This document shows, piece by piece, positions 8,459-18,134 of a stretch of 64,000 nt of DNA; the stretch's first letter is position 1, and every line of letters begins with the position of its first letter. The stretch spans positions 372,001 to 436,000 of the forward strand of contig CAXXQD010000021.1 in the NCBI GenBank assembly GCA_963677475.2, given 5' to 3'. The translations under genes and the position numbers were made by a program. The notes under the pieces are model-generated. The model was not told the origin of the DNA and made no database searches. It worked only from the letters and a program-made list of their open reading frames with translations. This DNA is from JABMQB01 sp963677475. GTDB lineage: Bacteria > Bacteroidota > Bacteroidia > Bacteroidales > Prolixibacteraceae.

Positions 8459-11400
8459 GAGTTTTTAAATAGTCTTTATATTTTTTTGTATAATAAGCCT
8501 TAATATTTTGATTACCATAATCTATTTGTTCTATGTTCCCGACATTGTTTTTTGTATACTCAAAATATTTTAAGGGGTTACTAAAAAATTCTTCATCAGC
8601 AGTTTGTGATTCACGTTTTTCATCCATATCCCTTTCTATTTCAGCATTTTGCGCTTCCAATAATCTTGTAAGTATTTGATTATGTCTGTTGACTGTTTGT
8701 ACAGAAACATTTTTATTCATTAAATCATGTTTATTCTGTTCCAAAATGTCGTCAATTTGTTTTAATTGCTCCATTGCACTGCTACCAACCTGCCCATTTT
8801 GCATTAGGTCCCGTAACATTTTTTGCATTATTTCGTGTTGCATTAATGACTCTCCAAGCATTTTGCTCATCTGTTTAGAGTTACCTTTTTTCATTTCTTC
8901 AATCATTTGCTGCAACTGTTGTTTCATTCCTTCCGAACCAGTTTTTAGCATATTTAATTGCTCACCTCCTTGTCCCTGAGGGTTTTCACATTGTTGATCG
9001 CCCGGCATTGCATTTGCCATTTGTTCTTCAATCTGATCTAATATTTCGTTTAACATTAAAGTTAAATTATTAAGCGAAGTAATTACATATTGTTGCTTTT
9101 CCATAGCCTTTGGCAATACAAGCTCTTCCATTAACTCATTTGAACTGCTGAGGTTTATTTCTAAATCCAACAATTCACCACTTACCAAATTATTGACCTG
9201 AGGTACCCTTTTTGCTAAAGCATACAAAGAATCTTTTACAATAAGGCTTTGATTAATAAGTTCGTTTTGTTGCCTTTTTAAAGCATTTAAAATCGGATCC
9301 TCCTTTTTTATATCACTAACTGAGCTTAATATATCTTCCTGACTAAAAGACATAAACAACAGATTACTAAGTATTTGCTTTAAATTTTGTATGCTTTCTT
9401 TGTTTTGTTGCATTGTATTCGTCTGCAGCATTTGGTGCATATTAAAAGCAAGATTTTTCATTCGTTCGGAAGTTTCCTTTATACTTTTTGAAGATTTGTT
9501 CTTGTTTTTTTTCTTTAATTCTTCTTTATTATTTTTAAAACCATTATCTATATCCTCAAATTCGTTTGTAAACTCATCGAAAATTAACGGCTTTTCCAAT
9601 TTTTTATTTAATTCCAAAGCATCTTTTAACTCTTCCTTCAAATTATCAACTTTGCTTTTTATTGTGCTGTCCTTTTGTTCTATATTTTCATAGTCTTTAT
9701 TTTCATGGAGTTTTTCAGCAAGTTTTTCTTCCTCAATTGCCAATTTTGAAAGTTGATCAGTAACGCTTTGCAATTCTTGTTCAACTTTCATTTTCTTAAG
9801 CATTTCCATGTTTCTATCCAATTGTTTCGACAAATCATCGAACGACATGTCGAGCTGATCCGATAACTTGTTTAATTTGTTTTCATCAAAATCTTCTGCC
9901 AGCTTATAAAACTCTTCTAATAAATCTTTTAATTCTTGTGTGAGAACCTGGTCTAATAATTCCTGTAATTGTTCTTGTTTTTCAATTATTTCCTGATTTT
10001 CTTCTGAAAACGAATTCATCAGGTTATTAAGATCTTTGTTTTGCTCGTATGCATCTTTTAATAAATCCTGTAATTTGTTCTGTTGCTGTTCAATATCCTG
10101 AATAAACTGTGATTTTTCCCATTCCGAAATATTGTTATTAATGGTGTTTATTTGAAGTTGCTTAACATTTCTTCGAATTTCGTTTGCCAAATCTTTTCCC
10201 TGGTTCATTAATTTTTCTATTTCGGCAAATTGTTCTTTTTCCATTTCTGATAATTCTTCCGTTGTTGGAATATTATAAATATAACTTTCTGATGTAGTTG
10301 ATTTATACCCATTGATTTCATCGTTATCATCAACAGAAAAATAATAACTAACTATCCCGGAGCTTGCATTTATTGTATTAAAATCAAACGTAAAATAATA
10401 ATCTTGTTCTTTTAAAGACTTTACAAATCGCACAGGAATTATACTATCGTAATTATCAATATTATAGTGAAAATTCAAAGCCGAAAATCCGTAATCGTCC
10501 TCAATTGATCCTTTAAAATAATACCTCGAAAATTGGGTTGAATCTTTAACCTGTACCATATTTATTTGCGGATACAAATCTTTTACAGCTTCAATTGAAT
10601 ACAAAATTGAATTTTTATCCTTAAAATATTCATTGACTAAATCAATGGCATATGTTGATGATTCAGTAATTTTAGACGAAACTTTAAACCAACTCTTTTC
10701 TGCTTTAGAAATAATGCTTTTATTAGAATTGAAACTTATTTTTAATGTATCTGTATCGATGCATTTAAATTTCCAGTTTACTATTGATCCTTCTGGTGCT
10801 TTAATATCCCCAATATTTTCAACAATGTTTTGTCCAACTTTTGTATAATCAGGCGGATCTATCGTAATAGTGAAATTCTGTATTGCAGGTTTTGGCTGAG
10901 TCTCTAAGTAGTATTTATTGGAAGAATATTTAAGATCAGTGAAATAAAAACCAAAACTATTTATTACTGCATCTAATTTATACTCGAAACTCCCATCTTT
11001 TTTATTGTTCATTAAAAAATTGGTATTTCCTATTACAATATATACGACCTCTGGAATATCGCTACCTTCACACCTAACTTTTAAAATAGTACTTTCCCCT
11101 TTTATAATTTTAATACTATCAGTTTCAAAAATAAATTCGAAGGGAGCAGGCTTTTGAAATGATTGTTGGTAATTAACAATTCTGTGGTTCGATTCTTTTA
11201 ATAAAGGCTTATCAAAAATCAAAATTATTACAACAATGAATACGCTAAAAAGAAAATAAAAAAGCACATATTTTAACTGCGAAAACCTTATGGCTTTATT
11301 AAAATCAAAAATTTTTATATCATTAATTTTCTGATGGATACTTGCCAATAATAAGTCGTTTGAATGTTGTTCGTTTGAACTATCAGCTAGCTCTAATATA

Positions 11401-11732
11401 TTAATAAGCTTATCCTTTATTTCTCCGAAATGATTTACAATTATTGCATTTAAATTCTTTCTATCTTTTTTATTTAATGTTATAAATAACTGATATACTG
11501 GAATTAGTATATAATGTAAAGCCACAAATACAAAAAACAATAGAATCCCAAAGAATTCTATTTTCCGAATACTTGAAGAAGAATACGTATAATATTCAAG
11601 AATTGAAACCACGACGTATACAATAATAAAAAGTAAAGAAGTAATTAATAAACCTCTGAGAAGTTTATATAAATAGTATCGTTTCCTAAAATTATTTAGC
11701 TTATCAACAAGTATTTTATAACTATCGTTCAT
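8433..11732 (-). CDS. large membrane-anchored coiled-coil protein, DUF4175-like
   Basis: 1099 residues. Hydrophobic helices lie near 22-42, 58-82 and 152-172. They are followed by a periplasmic region of beta-rich segments (about 190-500), then roughly 500 residues of Glu/Lys/Gln/Leu-rich coiled coil (about 500-1000). A polar C-terminus follows. This matches the DUF4175 proteins found beside ybeY and mnmG in Bacteroidota; no biochemical function is established to my knowledge. It is the first gene of the leftward operon, with its promoter expected in the AT-rich gap to its right. The structural features suggest an envelope scaffold, but this is inference. Confidence 0.75.
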   Translation of the reverse strand: MNDSYKILVDKLNNFRKRYYLYKLLRGLLITSLLFIIVYVVVSILEYYTYSSSSIRKIEFFGILLFFVFVALHYILIPVYQLFITLNKKDRKNLNAIIVNHFGEIKDKLINILELADSSNEQHSNDLLLASIHQKINDIKIFDFNKAIRFSQLKYVLFYFLFSVFIVVIILIFDKPLLKESNHRIVNYQQSFQKPAPFEFIFETDSIKIIKGESTILKVRCEGSDIPEVVYIVIGNTNFLMNNKKDGSFEYKLDAVINSFGFYFTDLKYSSNKYYLETQPKPAIQNFTITIDPPDYTKVGQNIVENIGDIKAPEGSIVNWKFKCIDTDTLKISFNSNKSIISKAEKSWFKVSSKITESSTYAIDLVNEYFKDKNSILYSIEAVKDLYPQINMVQVKDSTQFSRYYFKGSIEDDYGFSALNFHYNIDNYDSIIPVRFVKSLKEQDYYFTFDFNTINASSGIVSYYFSVDDNDEINGYKSTTSESYIYNIPTTEELSEMEKEQFAEIEKLMNQGKDLANEIRRNVKQLQINTINNNISEWEKSQFIQDIEQQQNKLQDLLKDAYEQNKDLNNLMNSFSEENQEIIEKQEQLQELLDQVLTQELKDLLEEFYKLAEDFDENKLNKLSDQLDMSFDDLSKQLDRNMEMLKKMKVEQELQSVTDQLSKLAIEEEKLAEKLHENKDYENIEQKDSTIKSKVDNLKEELKDALELNKKLEKPLIFDEFTNEFEDIDNGFKNNKEELKKKNKNKSSKSIKETSERMKNLAFNMHQMLQTNTMQQNKESIQNLKQILSNLLFMSFSQEDILSSVSDIKKEDPILNALKRQQNELINQSLIVKDSLYALAKRVPQVNNLVSGELLDLEINLSSSNELMEELVLPKAMEKQQYVITSLNNLTLMLNEILDQIEEQMANAMPGDQQCENPQGQGGEQLNMLKTGSEGMKQQLQQMIEEMKKGNSKQMSKMLGESLMQHEIMQKMLRDLMQNGQVGSSAMEQLKQIDDILEQNKHDLMNKNVSVQTVNRHNQILTRLLEAQNAEIERDMDEKRESQTADEEFFSNPLKYFEYTKNNVGNIEQIDYGNQNIKAYYTKKYKDYLKTLEETNVRK

Positions 11733-12168
11733 ATTTTTTCAAATCGCTAAATTTAAACAAGTTAAGAGAAATATTGTTTGTTAATAATGAGTTATATAAA
11801 AGTTCAAAAGATTTAAATATAAAACAATAATTAAACTTGTATAATTTATTATTAAAAGTAATAGTAGCCAATTAACACAAAAACAAATAATAACCGTTAG
11901 ATTTTTGTACATTTTGTTCACCTACATTTTAACAGTTCATAAGTAAACAAACAAGAATATTTTTAAAAACAATAAAATGTTTATAATTCATCAAAACATT
12001 CATAAATAAAATCTTAAATAGTTTATTAGATGTTTATAACTTTGAAAGCATTACTTATAAATGTATTTATTACTTTTGATAAATACTTATTAACAACAAT
12101 TAACAGCATATTATATATATCATTTTATATATATCTTTAATTATAAATAATAATAATATAAAAGCTTT
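11733..12168. other. AT-rich divergent region with four TTATWAACA boxes; candidate replication origin
   Basis: This 436-bp gap lies between divergently transcribed genes and is extremely AT-rich. It holds four 9-mers of the form TTATWAACA on either strand: 11779-11787, 11979-11987, 12031-12039 and 12087-12095. These differ from the E. coli DnaA box TTATCCACA at two positions. A run of alternating A/T at about 12111-12160 could be a DNA-unwinding element. Leftward genes start on its left and rightward genes on its right. It must also hold the promoters of the DUF4175 operon and the response-regulator gene. Confidence 0.4.
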
Positions 12169-12555
12169 TTGAAGAAAGTATTTAAAATATTACTTGTAGA
12201 AGACAATCCCTTTAATCAAAAAATAGTCAAATTTAATCTTGCTAAAGAAAACCATGAAATTATTTCGGCAATGAACGGAATAGAAGCAGTAGATAAATTT
12301 ATTTCAGATGAATTTGATTTTATCTTAATGGATATTATGATGCCGGAGATGGATGGTTTAGAAGCAACTGTGAGGATAAGGGAGATTGAAAAAGAGATGA
12401 AAAAAGAACGGGAAACCCCAATCATTGCCTTAACTGCAAATACCCTGGATAACGATCGTGAAAAGTGCCTCCGTATCGGGATGAATGAATACATGAGCAA
12501 GCCATTTAAAATGAGCTACTTGGAGGAAATTCTAAAAAATTTAAAATTACAATAG
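12169..12555 (+). CDS. single-domain response regulator (CheY-like receiver)
   Basis: 128 residues, a receiver domain only, with no output domain. It shows the acidic pair ED near residues 11-12 (ILLVEDNPFNQ), the phospho-acceptor Asp in LMDIMMPEMDG near 54, the Thr of ALTAN near 87, and the Lys of SKPF near 110. The NPFNQ and ADLD-like features resemble receivers cut from hybrid histidine kinases. The start is TTG, giving KKVFKILLVEDN, where receivers normally begin. It ends 4 bp before ruvB, so the two are probably co-transcribed. The cognate kinase is not in the window. Confidence 0.88.
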   Translation: MKKVFKILLVEDNPFNQKIVKFNLAKENHEIISAMNGIEAVDKFISDEFDFILMDIMMPEMDGLEATVRIREIEKEMKKERETPIIALTANTLDNDREKCLRIGMNEYMSKPFKMSYLEEILKNLKLQ

Positions 12556-12559
12556 TTTC

Positions 12560-13582
12560 ATGAGTAATGAGGTGGATTTTAGGGACGGTTCGTTTCATGA
12601 AAATGAAAAGGATTTTGACCAAAAACTGCGACCATTAAGATTTTCAGATTTTCAGGGTCAAAGTAAAATTGTTGATAACCTGAAAGTTTTTGTGAAAGCA
12701 GCAGTTATGAGGGGAGAATCTCTTGATCATGTATTATTACATGGTCCTCCGGGGCTTGGAAAAACCACTTTATCAAATATTATTGCCAACGAACTTAGTG
12801 TTGGTATAAAAATTACATCGGGTCCGGTGTTAGATAAACCGGGTGATTTAGCCGGATTACTTACAAACCTGGAAGATAATGATGTGCTTTTTATTGATGA
12901 AATTCATAGGTTGTCGCCCATAGTTGAAGAATATTTGTATTCGGCCATGGAAGATTTCAGGATTGATATAATGATTGACAAAGGACCAAGTGCACGGTCG
13001 GTTCAATTAGAATTGAATAAATTCACCCTTATTGGGGCAACAACCCGTTCAGGGCTGCTTACATCGCCACTTAGGGCACGATTTGGTATCAACTCTCATC
13101 TTGAATATTACGATGCTGAAATACTGACCGGGATAGTGTTGCGATCGGCAAATATATTAGATGTTGAAATTAGTAAAGATGCTGCTCACGAAATTGCATC
13201 GCGAAGCAGGGGAACACCTCGTATTACCAATGCACTTTTGCGAAGGGTTCGTGATTTTGCCCAGGTGAAAGGCGATGGAAAAATAGATATGAAAATAACC
13301 CGTTATGCCTTAGATGCTTTAAATATTGATAAACATGGTTTAGATGAAATGGATAATAAAATATTGACAACCATCATCGATAAATTTAAAGGTGGACCGG
13401 TTGGTATTTCTACCATTTCGACTGCGGTAAGCGAAGACACGGGAACCATTGAAGAAGTTTATGAACCGTTTTTAATTAAAGAAGGGTTTATAAAACGAAC
13501 ACCAAGGGGAAGGGAAGCTACCGAATTAGCATACAAACATTTGGGTAAAATAAAATATGGCGATTCACCATCTTTATTTTAA
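12560..13582 (+). CDS. ruvB: Holliday junction branch-migration ATPase RuvB
   Basis: 340 residues, full length. RuvB is the hexameric AAA+ motor that, with RuvA, drives branch migration. The Walker A motif is HGPPGLGKTT near residues 61-70, Walker B is LFIDEIHRL near 110-118, and sensor 1 is LIGATTRSG near 157-165. The C-terminal winged helix ends in FIKRTPRGREATELAY. The 3' end overlaps the convergent cyclotransferase gene by 9 bp. Confidence 0.97.
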   Translation: MSNEVDFRDGSFHENEKDFDQKLRPLRFSDFQGQSKIVDNLKVFVKAAVMRGESLDHVLLHGPPGLGKTTLSNIIANELSVGIKITSGPVLDKPGDLAGLLTNLEDNDVLFIDEIHRLSPIVEEYLYSAMEDFRIDIMIDKGPSARSVQLELNKFTLIGATTRSGLLTSPLRARFGINSHLEYYDAEILTGIVLRSANILDVEISKDAAHEIASRSRGTPRITNALLRRVRDFAQVKGDGKIDMKITRYALDALNIDKHGLDEMDNKILTTIIDKFKGGPVGISTISTAVSEDTGTIEEVYEPFLIKEGFIKRTPRGREATELAYKHLGKIKYGDSPSLF

Positions 13583-14650
13583 TTCAACCAGCTCAATTTC
13601 ATACAATTTAGGATAAAATTTTCCGGTCACATAAATTTTTCCGGTGGTTTTGTCATGTGCAATCCCGTTGAAAACATCCACTGGTTTTGAAGGCAGTTTA
13701 TCTTTATCATTTAAAATACCGCTAAAATTAATCATAGATTCAACCCTTCCGGTTATCGGGTCAATTATTACAACATAATCGGTAGTCCAAACATTTGCCC
13801 ATATTTTACCATCTATATATTCCAATTCATTAATGGCATTCATATTTTGGGTATTATCTGCAACAGCAACTTTTTTTACAACCGAAAAATCGTTCGGATC
13901 CAACCAGGTTAAATAATTGGTACGGTCGTCCATGATCAAATGCGTTCCATCGTTGGTAAGCCCCCAACCTTGTGTCGATTCAAAATTAAAAGTGTCTATC
14001 ACCGAAAAATCATTCACATCGTATACAAATCCGGTTTGGGATCTGTAGGTAAGTTGGTAAATTTTATCATTTAAAATGGTAATTCCTTCTCCAAAATATT
14101 GCTCTTCAAGCTCGACCGATTGCAATACTTTTCCTGTTTTTATATCGGTTTTATAAATACCGGAAGTTCCATGGTCACCTGTTCCTTCATAAATATAACC
14201 GTTATGCACAACCAATCCTTCGGTAAAAAAATCTCTTGAGTGCGGATATTCATTTACGATTTTATAGGTATACTGTTTTGGTATGATATCTGAAAAAACC
14301 GAAAATTTCTTCAGTTTACTATTTTTAACACCATCGGTTTTAATAGCTTCCACTTTAATGGTATTGTTTCCAAGCGATGTAATATTTTCAATGACGTATT
14401 CGAAATTTAAATCTTTTGTTGAAGTTAAAAGATTGTTGTTCAGGTAAATATTTATTTTGTTAATTTCTCCATTTGCAAGCTTGGTTTTAATATCTAAGGT
14501 AATATTGTCGCCAAAGACCACATTTTTTTCAGGGGAAATTTTAATATTACTTAAAGGTCTTCGTGAGCGTTTCGAGGAAGTATTTGAACACGATAGAAAA
14601 GTAATAATTATAAAAATTAGCAGGAGAATAGGGAAAAAAAATTTCTTCAT
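13574..14650 (-). CDS. glutaminyl-peptide cyclotransferase, beta-propeller type, lipoprotein
   Basis: 358 residues. The signal peptide ends in a lipobox (FLSCS), giving a lipid-anchored Cys at 21. An Ig-like or beta-sandwich segment (about 35-125) precedes the plant/bacterial type glutamine cyclotransferase five-bladed propeller (about 130-355). Family hallmarks include FFTEGLVVHNGYIYEGTG, FGEGITILNDKIYQLTY, GWGLTNDG and INELEYIDGKIWANVW. The enzyme converts N-terminal Gln to pyroglutamate. Many Bacteroidota secreted proteins start with Gln after signal cleavage, which fits a periplasmic role. It is a single-gene unit, convergent with ruvB. Confidence 0.9.
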   Translation of the reverse strand: MKKFFFPILLLIFIIITFLSCSNTSSKRSRRPLSNIKISPEKNVVFGDNITLDIKTKLANGEINKINIYLNNNLLTSTKDLNFEYVIENITSLGNNTIKVEAIKTDGVKNSKLKKFSVFSDIIPKQYTYKIVNEYPHSRDFFTEGLVVHNGYIYEGTGDHGTSGIYKTDIKTGKVLQSVELEEQYFGEGITILNDKIYQLTYRSQTGFVYDVNDFSVIDTFNFESTQGWGLTNDGTHLIMDDRTNYLTWLDPNDFSVVKKVAVADNTQNMNAINELEYIDGKIWANVWTTDYVVIIDPITGRVESMINFSGILNDKDKLPSKPVDVFNGIAHDKTTGKIYVTGKFYPKLYEIELVELK

Positions 14651-14790
14651 TGTTTAATTATTTGTATTCCTGTTTGCTTACAAAACAAAAATAATCTTTT
14701 TAAGAACAATTAGATACTGGTAAATAATAAAGATTATATTCGTTTTATGGATAAAAATGAATTATATATTTGTTTTAAAATTTACGGTTT

Positions 14791-16272
14791 TTGAATCCAT
14801 TTAAAAAATTAGCCAGCGACACTGCCATTTATGGAATGAGTAGTATAATAGGAAGGTTCCTTAATTGGTGGCTTGTTCCGTATTATGTTTTTCTCTTTGA
14901 GGCCGAAACCTATGGCATAATTACCAACCTTTATTCTTATGCAGCTGTTTTAATGATTTTGTTAACCTATGGCATGGAAACCGGATATTTTCGTTTTGCT
15001 TCAAAAAGCGAGCATCCCGAAAAGGTCTATTCAACATCCGTTATTTCCATATTATTTACGTCGGCACTATTTCTTGTGCTGGTTGTTCCCTTAAAAAGTA
15101 CTATTGCAAGTTGGCTTAATTACAAAGAACATGCTGAATATGTACTTTGGATTGCAATTATCGTATCAATTGATGCACTTACTGCAATACCATTTGCCAA
15201 GTTGAGGCTAAAAAACAGGCCAATAAAATTTGTTGCAATAAAACTTATAAATATTGGATTTGCCATCGGGCTAAACATATTTTTTCTTTCCATTTGTCCA
15301 TCGTATATCAAAAACCATCCGGACTCATGGTTAAGATTTGTTTATTCTGAAAATATTGGTGTAGGCTATGTTTTTATTTCAAATTTGTTGGCTTCAATCC
15401 TGACCTTTGTTCTTTTATTGCCAGAGTTTTTCAAACTAAAAATACAGTTTGATCCAAGTTTATTGTCAAAAATTTTAAACTATTCTTTTCCAATATTAAT
15501 TGTAGGAATGGCCGGAATTTTAAGCCAGCATATCGATAAAATTTTGATCCCGTTTTTAATCCCGGAAAACGAAAACCCGATGCAGCAATTGGGAATTTAT
15601 GGGGCAAGTTTTAAAATGGCGGTATTAATGAACATGTTTATCCAGGCATTTCGTTATGCCTTTGAGCCCTTCTTTTTTGCACGCAAAAATTCAAGTAACG
15701 ACAAAGCAATTTATGCTTTGGTTATGAAATACTTTATCATTTTTGGCTTGTTTATTTTCCTGGGAATGATGTTCTATATCGACCTGGTTTCCTTTATTTT
15801 CGATGAAAAATATATGGAAGGGATAAAAGTATTGCCGATCATTTTAATGGGAAATTTATTCTTCGGAATATATTTTACCCTTTCGCTGTGGTATAAATTA
15901 ACCGACAAAACCAAATATGGCGCATATATGGCTTTAACAGGATCGTTTATAACCATTGTTTTAAATTTTATCCTGATTCCAATTCTAGGCTACATGGGTT
16001 CTGCAATAACATTTTTGACAAGTATGTTGGTGATTACATTAATCTCTTATTTTCTTGGAAAAAAACACTATCCAATACCTTATGACCTAAAAACCATTGC
16101 ATTGTACTTTATGTGTGCATCGTTTATATATATCCTTTCCTTCTTTACAAAAAATGGTGTACCTCTTTTCAAATACACAATAAATACTTTCCTTTTAATT
16201 GTTTTTGCGGGTGTCATATTCTTTCTGGAAAGAAAAAAACTTAGCAAACTAATTATTAAGCAGAAGAAATAA
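14791..16272 (+). CDS. polysaccharide flippase (MOP/Wzx-like)
   Basis: 493 residues, almost entirely hydrophobic, with about 12-14 transmembrane helices. The N-terminus (NPFKKLASDTAIYGMSSIIGRFLNW) is typical of the oligosaccharide flippase family of the MOP superfamily, which moves lipid-linked sugars across the inner membrane. The start is TTG, supported by that conserved N-terminus. There are no glycosyltransferases nearby, so the substrate is unknown. It lies about 50 bp before rpiB and may be co-transcribed with it. Confidence 0.85.
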   Translation: MNPFKKLASDTAIYGMSSIIGRFLNWWLVPYYVFLFEAETYGIITNLYSYAAVLMILLTYGMETGYFRFASKSEHPEKVYSTSVISILFTSALFLVLVVPLKSTIASWLNYKEHAEYVLWIAIIVSIDALTAIPFAKLRLKNRPIKFVAIKLINIGFAIGLNIFFLSICPSYIKNHPDSWLRFVYSENIGVGYVFISNLLASILTFVLLLPEFFKLKIQFDPSLLSKILNYSFPILIVGMAGILSQHIDKILIPFLIPENENPMQQLGIYGASFKMAVLMNMFIQAFRYAFEPFFFARKNSSNDKAIYALVMKYFIIFGLFIFLGMMFYIDLVSFIFDEKYMEGIKVLPIILMGNLFFGIYFTLSLWYKLTDKTKYGAYMALTGSFITIVLNFILIPILGYMGSAITFLTSMLVITLISYFLGKKHYPIPYDLKTIALYFMCASFIYILSFFTKNGVPLFKYTINTFLLIVFAGVIFFLERKKLSKLIIKQKK

Positions 16273-16320
16273 AGAAAAATACTTAAAAGTATTAAATTTG
16301 TGAATTACTAAATTAATAAA

Positions 16321-16761
16321 ATGAATAAAAAGGTTATAGCAATTGCCAGCGATCATGCCGGGTACGACAGAAAACAAACAATATTGAAATATTTGGAAGG
16401 AAGAGGCATTGCTTATAAAGATTATGGATGTCATAGCAGTGAAAGTTGTGATTATCCCGATTTTGCGCATCCACTTGCCGATGCGATAAGTAAAGGAGAG
16501 TTTGAGTTTGGCCTCACATTTTGTGGAAGTGGACAAGGTATAAGCATCACTGCAAATAAGCACCAGGGAGTTCGTTCTGCAATTTGCTGGAGCCCAGAAA
16601 TTGCCAGGCTTTCACGATTACATAACGATGCAAATGTTTGTTCAATCCCGGGCAGGTTTGTAACTGACGATGAAGCCGTTGAAATAGTAAAAACTTTCTT
16701 AAATACCGGTTTTGAAGGCGGAAGGCACGAAAGAAGGATCAAGAAAATACCTGTTAGCTAA
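16321..16761 (+). CDS. rpiB: ribose-5-phosphate isomerase B
   Basis: 146 residues. RpiB interconverts ribose 5-phosphate and ribulose 5-phosphate in the pentose phosphate pathway. The N-terminal ASDHAGYD phosphate-binding motif is near 9-16. The catalytic cysteine lies in TFCGSGQGIS near 66-75, and NKHQGVRSA near 78-86 is conserved. Its stop codon is followed directly by the lutB start with no gap. A TAnnTTTG promoter-like element is at 16293-16300. Confidence 0.94.
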   Translation: MNKKVIAIASDHAGYDRKQTILKYLEGRGIAYKDYGCHSSESCDYPDFAHPLADAISKGEFEFGLTFCGSGQGISITANKHQGVRSAICWSPEIARLSRLHNDANVCSIPGRFVTDDEAVEIVKTFLNTGFEGGRHERRIKKIPVS

Positions 16762-18129
16762 ATGACCAATCAAAAAGAAATATTCCTTAAAAAATCTAAA
16801 ATTGCTTTTGATTTAAAGCACCGTAAGACTATTAGGCATAATATTTCTAAATACGATGAAGCAGTAGAAAAAGGTAAAACCAGATATATTGATTTCGATC
16901 TTGCAAAAGAACGGGCGTCATACATTAAAAATACTTCTATAAATAATTTAGGAGATTATCTGGAAGAGTTTGAAAAAAACAGCACATCAAATGGTGCATC
17001 TGTTTTATGGGCAAGAGACTCAAAGGAAGCAATCGATCATATAAAAGAGATTATACTTCAAAACCCATCATCGGTATTGGTTAAAAGTAAATCGATGGTT
17101 ACGGAAGAAATAGAATTTAATGAAGAAGTTGAAAAACTTAAAATTAAACCTATTGAAACCGATCTTGGGGAATTTATTGTTCAGGAAGCCGGGGAAAAGC
17201 CCTACCATATTTTAACGCCTGCGATGCACAAATCAAAGGAAGATGTGGCTGAATTGTTTGCAAAAAAATTTCAAACGCCCAAAGATGCTAATCCGGCAGA
17301 ATTGACCGAATTTGTGCGTAGGGAACTCCGGAAAAAATTCAGGGCTTCGGACATAGGTGTTACGGGGGCAAATTTTTTGGTTGTCGATGTGGGCGGTGTT
17401 GGCCTTACCGAAAATGAAGGGAACGGAATGATGTCGTTTTCCTTTCCCAAAATACATATTGTTATAGCCGGTATTGAGCGGGTAATTCCATCGATAAAAG
17501 ACCTGGCTATGTTTTTTCCGTTGTTGGCAACCATGGGAACCGGGCAACAAATTTCGGCATACAATTCGCTAATTTTAGGTCCGCGTAAAAAGAACGAAAC
17601 CGATGGTCCTGAAAAAATGTATGTAATTCTTTTAGATAATGGAAGATCAAAATTATATGCCGAAGAAGAACAATCCGATGCACTAAAATGTATAAGATGT
17701 GGAGCATGTTTAAATGCATGCCCTATCTATAAAAATGTTGGAGGATATACGTATAATACAACTTACAGTGGACCAATTGGATCGGTTATTACACCTTTTT
17801 TCAAAGGATTTAACGATTATGGTCATTTGAGTTATGCCTGCACGGTGTGCGGTAGGTGTTCCGAAGTATGTCCGGTAAAAATACCGCTGCACGATTTATT
17901 GTTACACAACCGTAAAATAAGTGTGGACAAAAAACAGGAATCGTTTTTATGGAATACGGGAATGAAAACTTTTGAATATATTTTTAGCAAACGTTCGCGC
18001 CTTGATTCATTTGGAGGAAAGGCTAAAAACCGTGTTTTAAACTTAAGCTCCAATGTTTTTGGAGATAAAAAAAGTGTGCCGCCTTTGGCAAACCAATCGT
18101 TTTGTAAACAGTGGAAAAATAAACAATAG
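16762..18129 (+). CDS. lutB: LutB-type iron-sulfur protein of lactate utilisation
   Basis: 455 residues. The N-terminal LUD domain (about 60-300) is followed by two [4Fe-4S] ferredoxin-type clusters: CIRCGACLNACP near 311-322 and CTVCGRCSEVCP near 361-372. LutB is known to work with LutA and LutC in oxidising L-lactate to pyruvate. Here lutA and lutC are not adjacent, so the partners are elsewhere or the complex differs. The gene abuts rpiB and is followed 5 bp later by an Rrf2 regulator, suggesting that an Fe-S or redox sensor controls the unit. Confidence 0.85.
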   Translation: MTNQKEIFLKKSKIAFDLKHRKTIRHNISKYDEAVEKGKTRYIDFDLAKERASYIKNTSINNLGDYLEEFEKNSTSNGASVLWARDSKEAIDHIKEIILQNPSSVLVKSKSMVTEEIEFNEEVEKLKIKPIETDLGEFIVQEAGEKPYHILTPAMHKSKEDVAELFAKKFQTPKDANPAELTEFVRRELRKKFRASDIGVTGANFLVVDVGGVGLTENEGNGMMSFSFPKIHIVIAGIERVIPSIKDLAMFFPLLATMGTGQQISAYNSLILGPRKKNETDGPEKMYVILLDNGRSKLYAEEEQSDALKCIRCGACLNACPIYKNVGGYTYNTTYSGPIGSVITPFFKGFNDYGHLSYACTVCGRCSEVCPVKIPLHDLLLHNRKISVDKKQESFLWNTGMKTFEYIFSKRSRLDSFGGKAKNRVLNLSSNVFGDKKSVPPLANQSFCKQWKNKQ

Positions 18130-18134
18130 AGACT

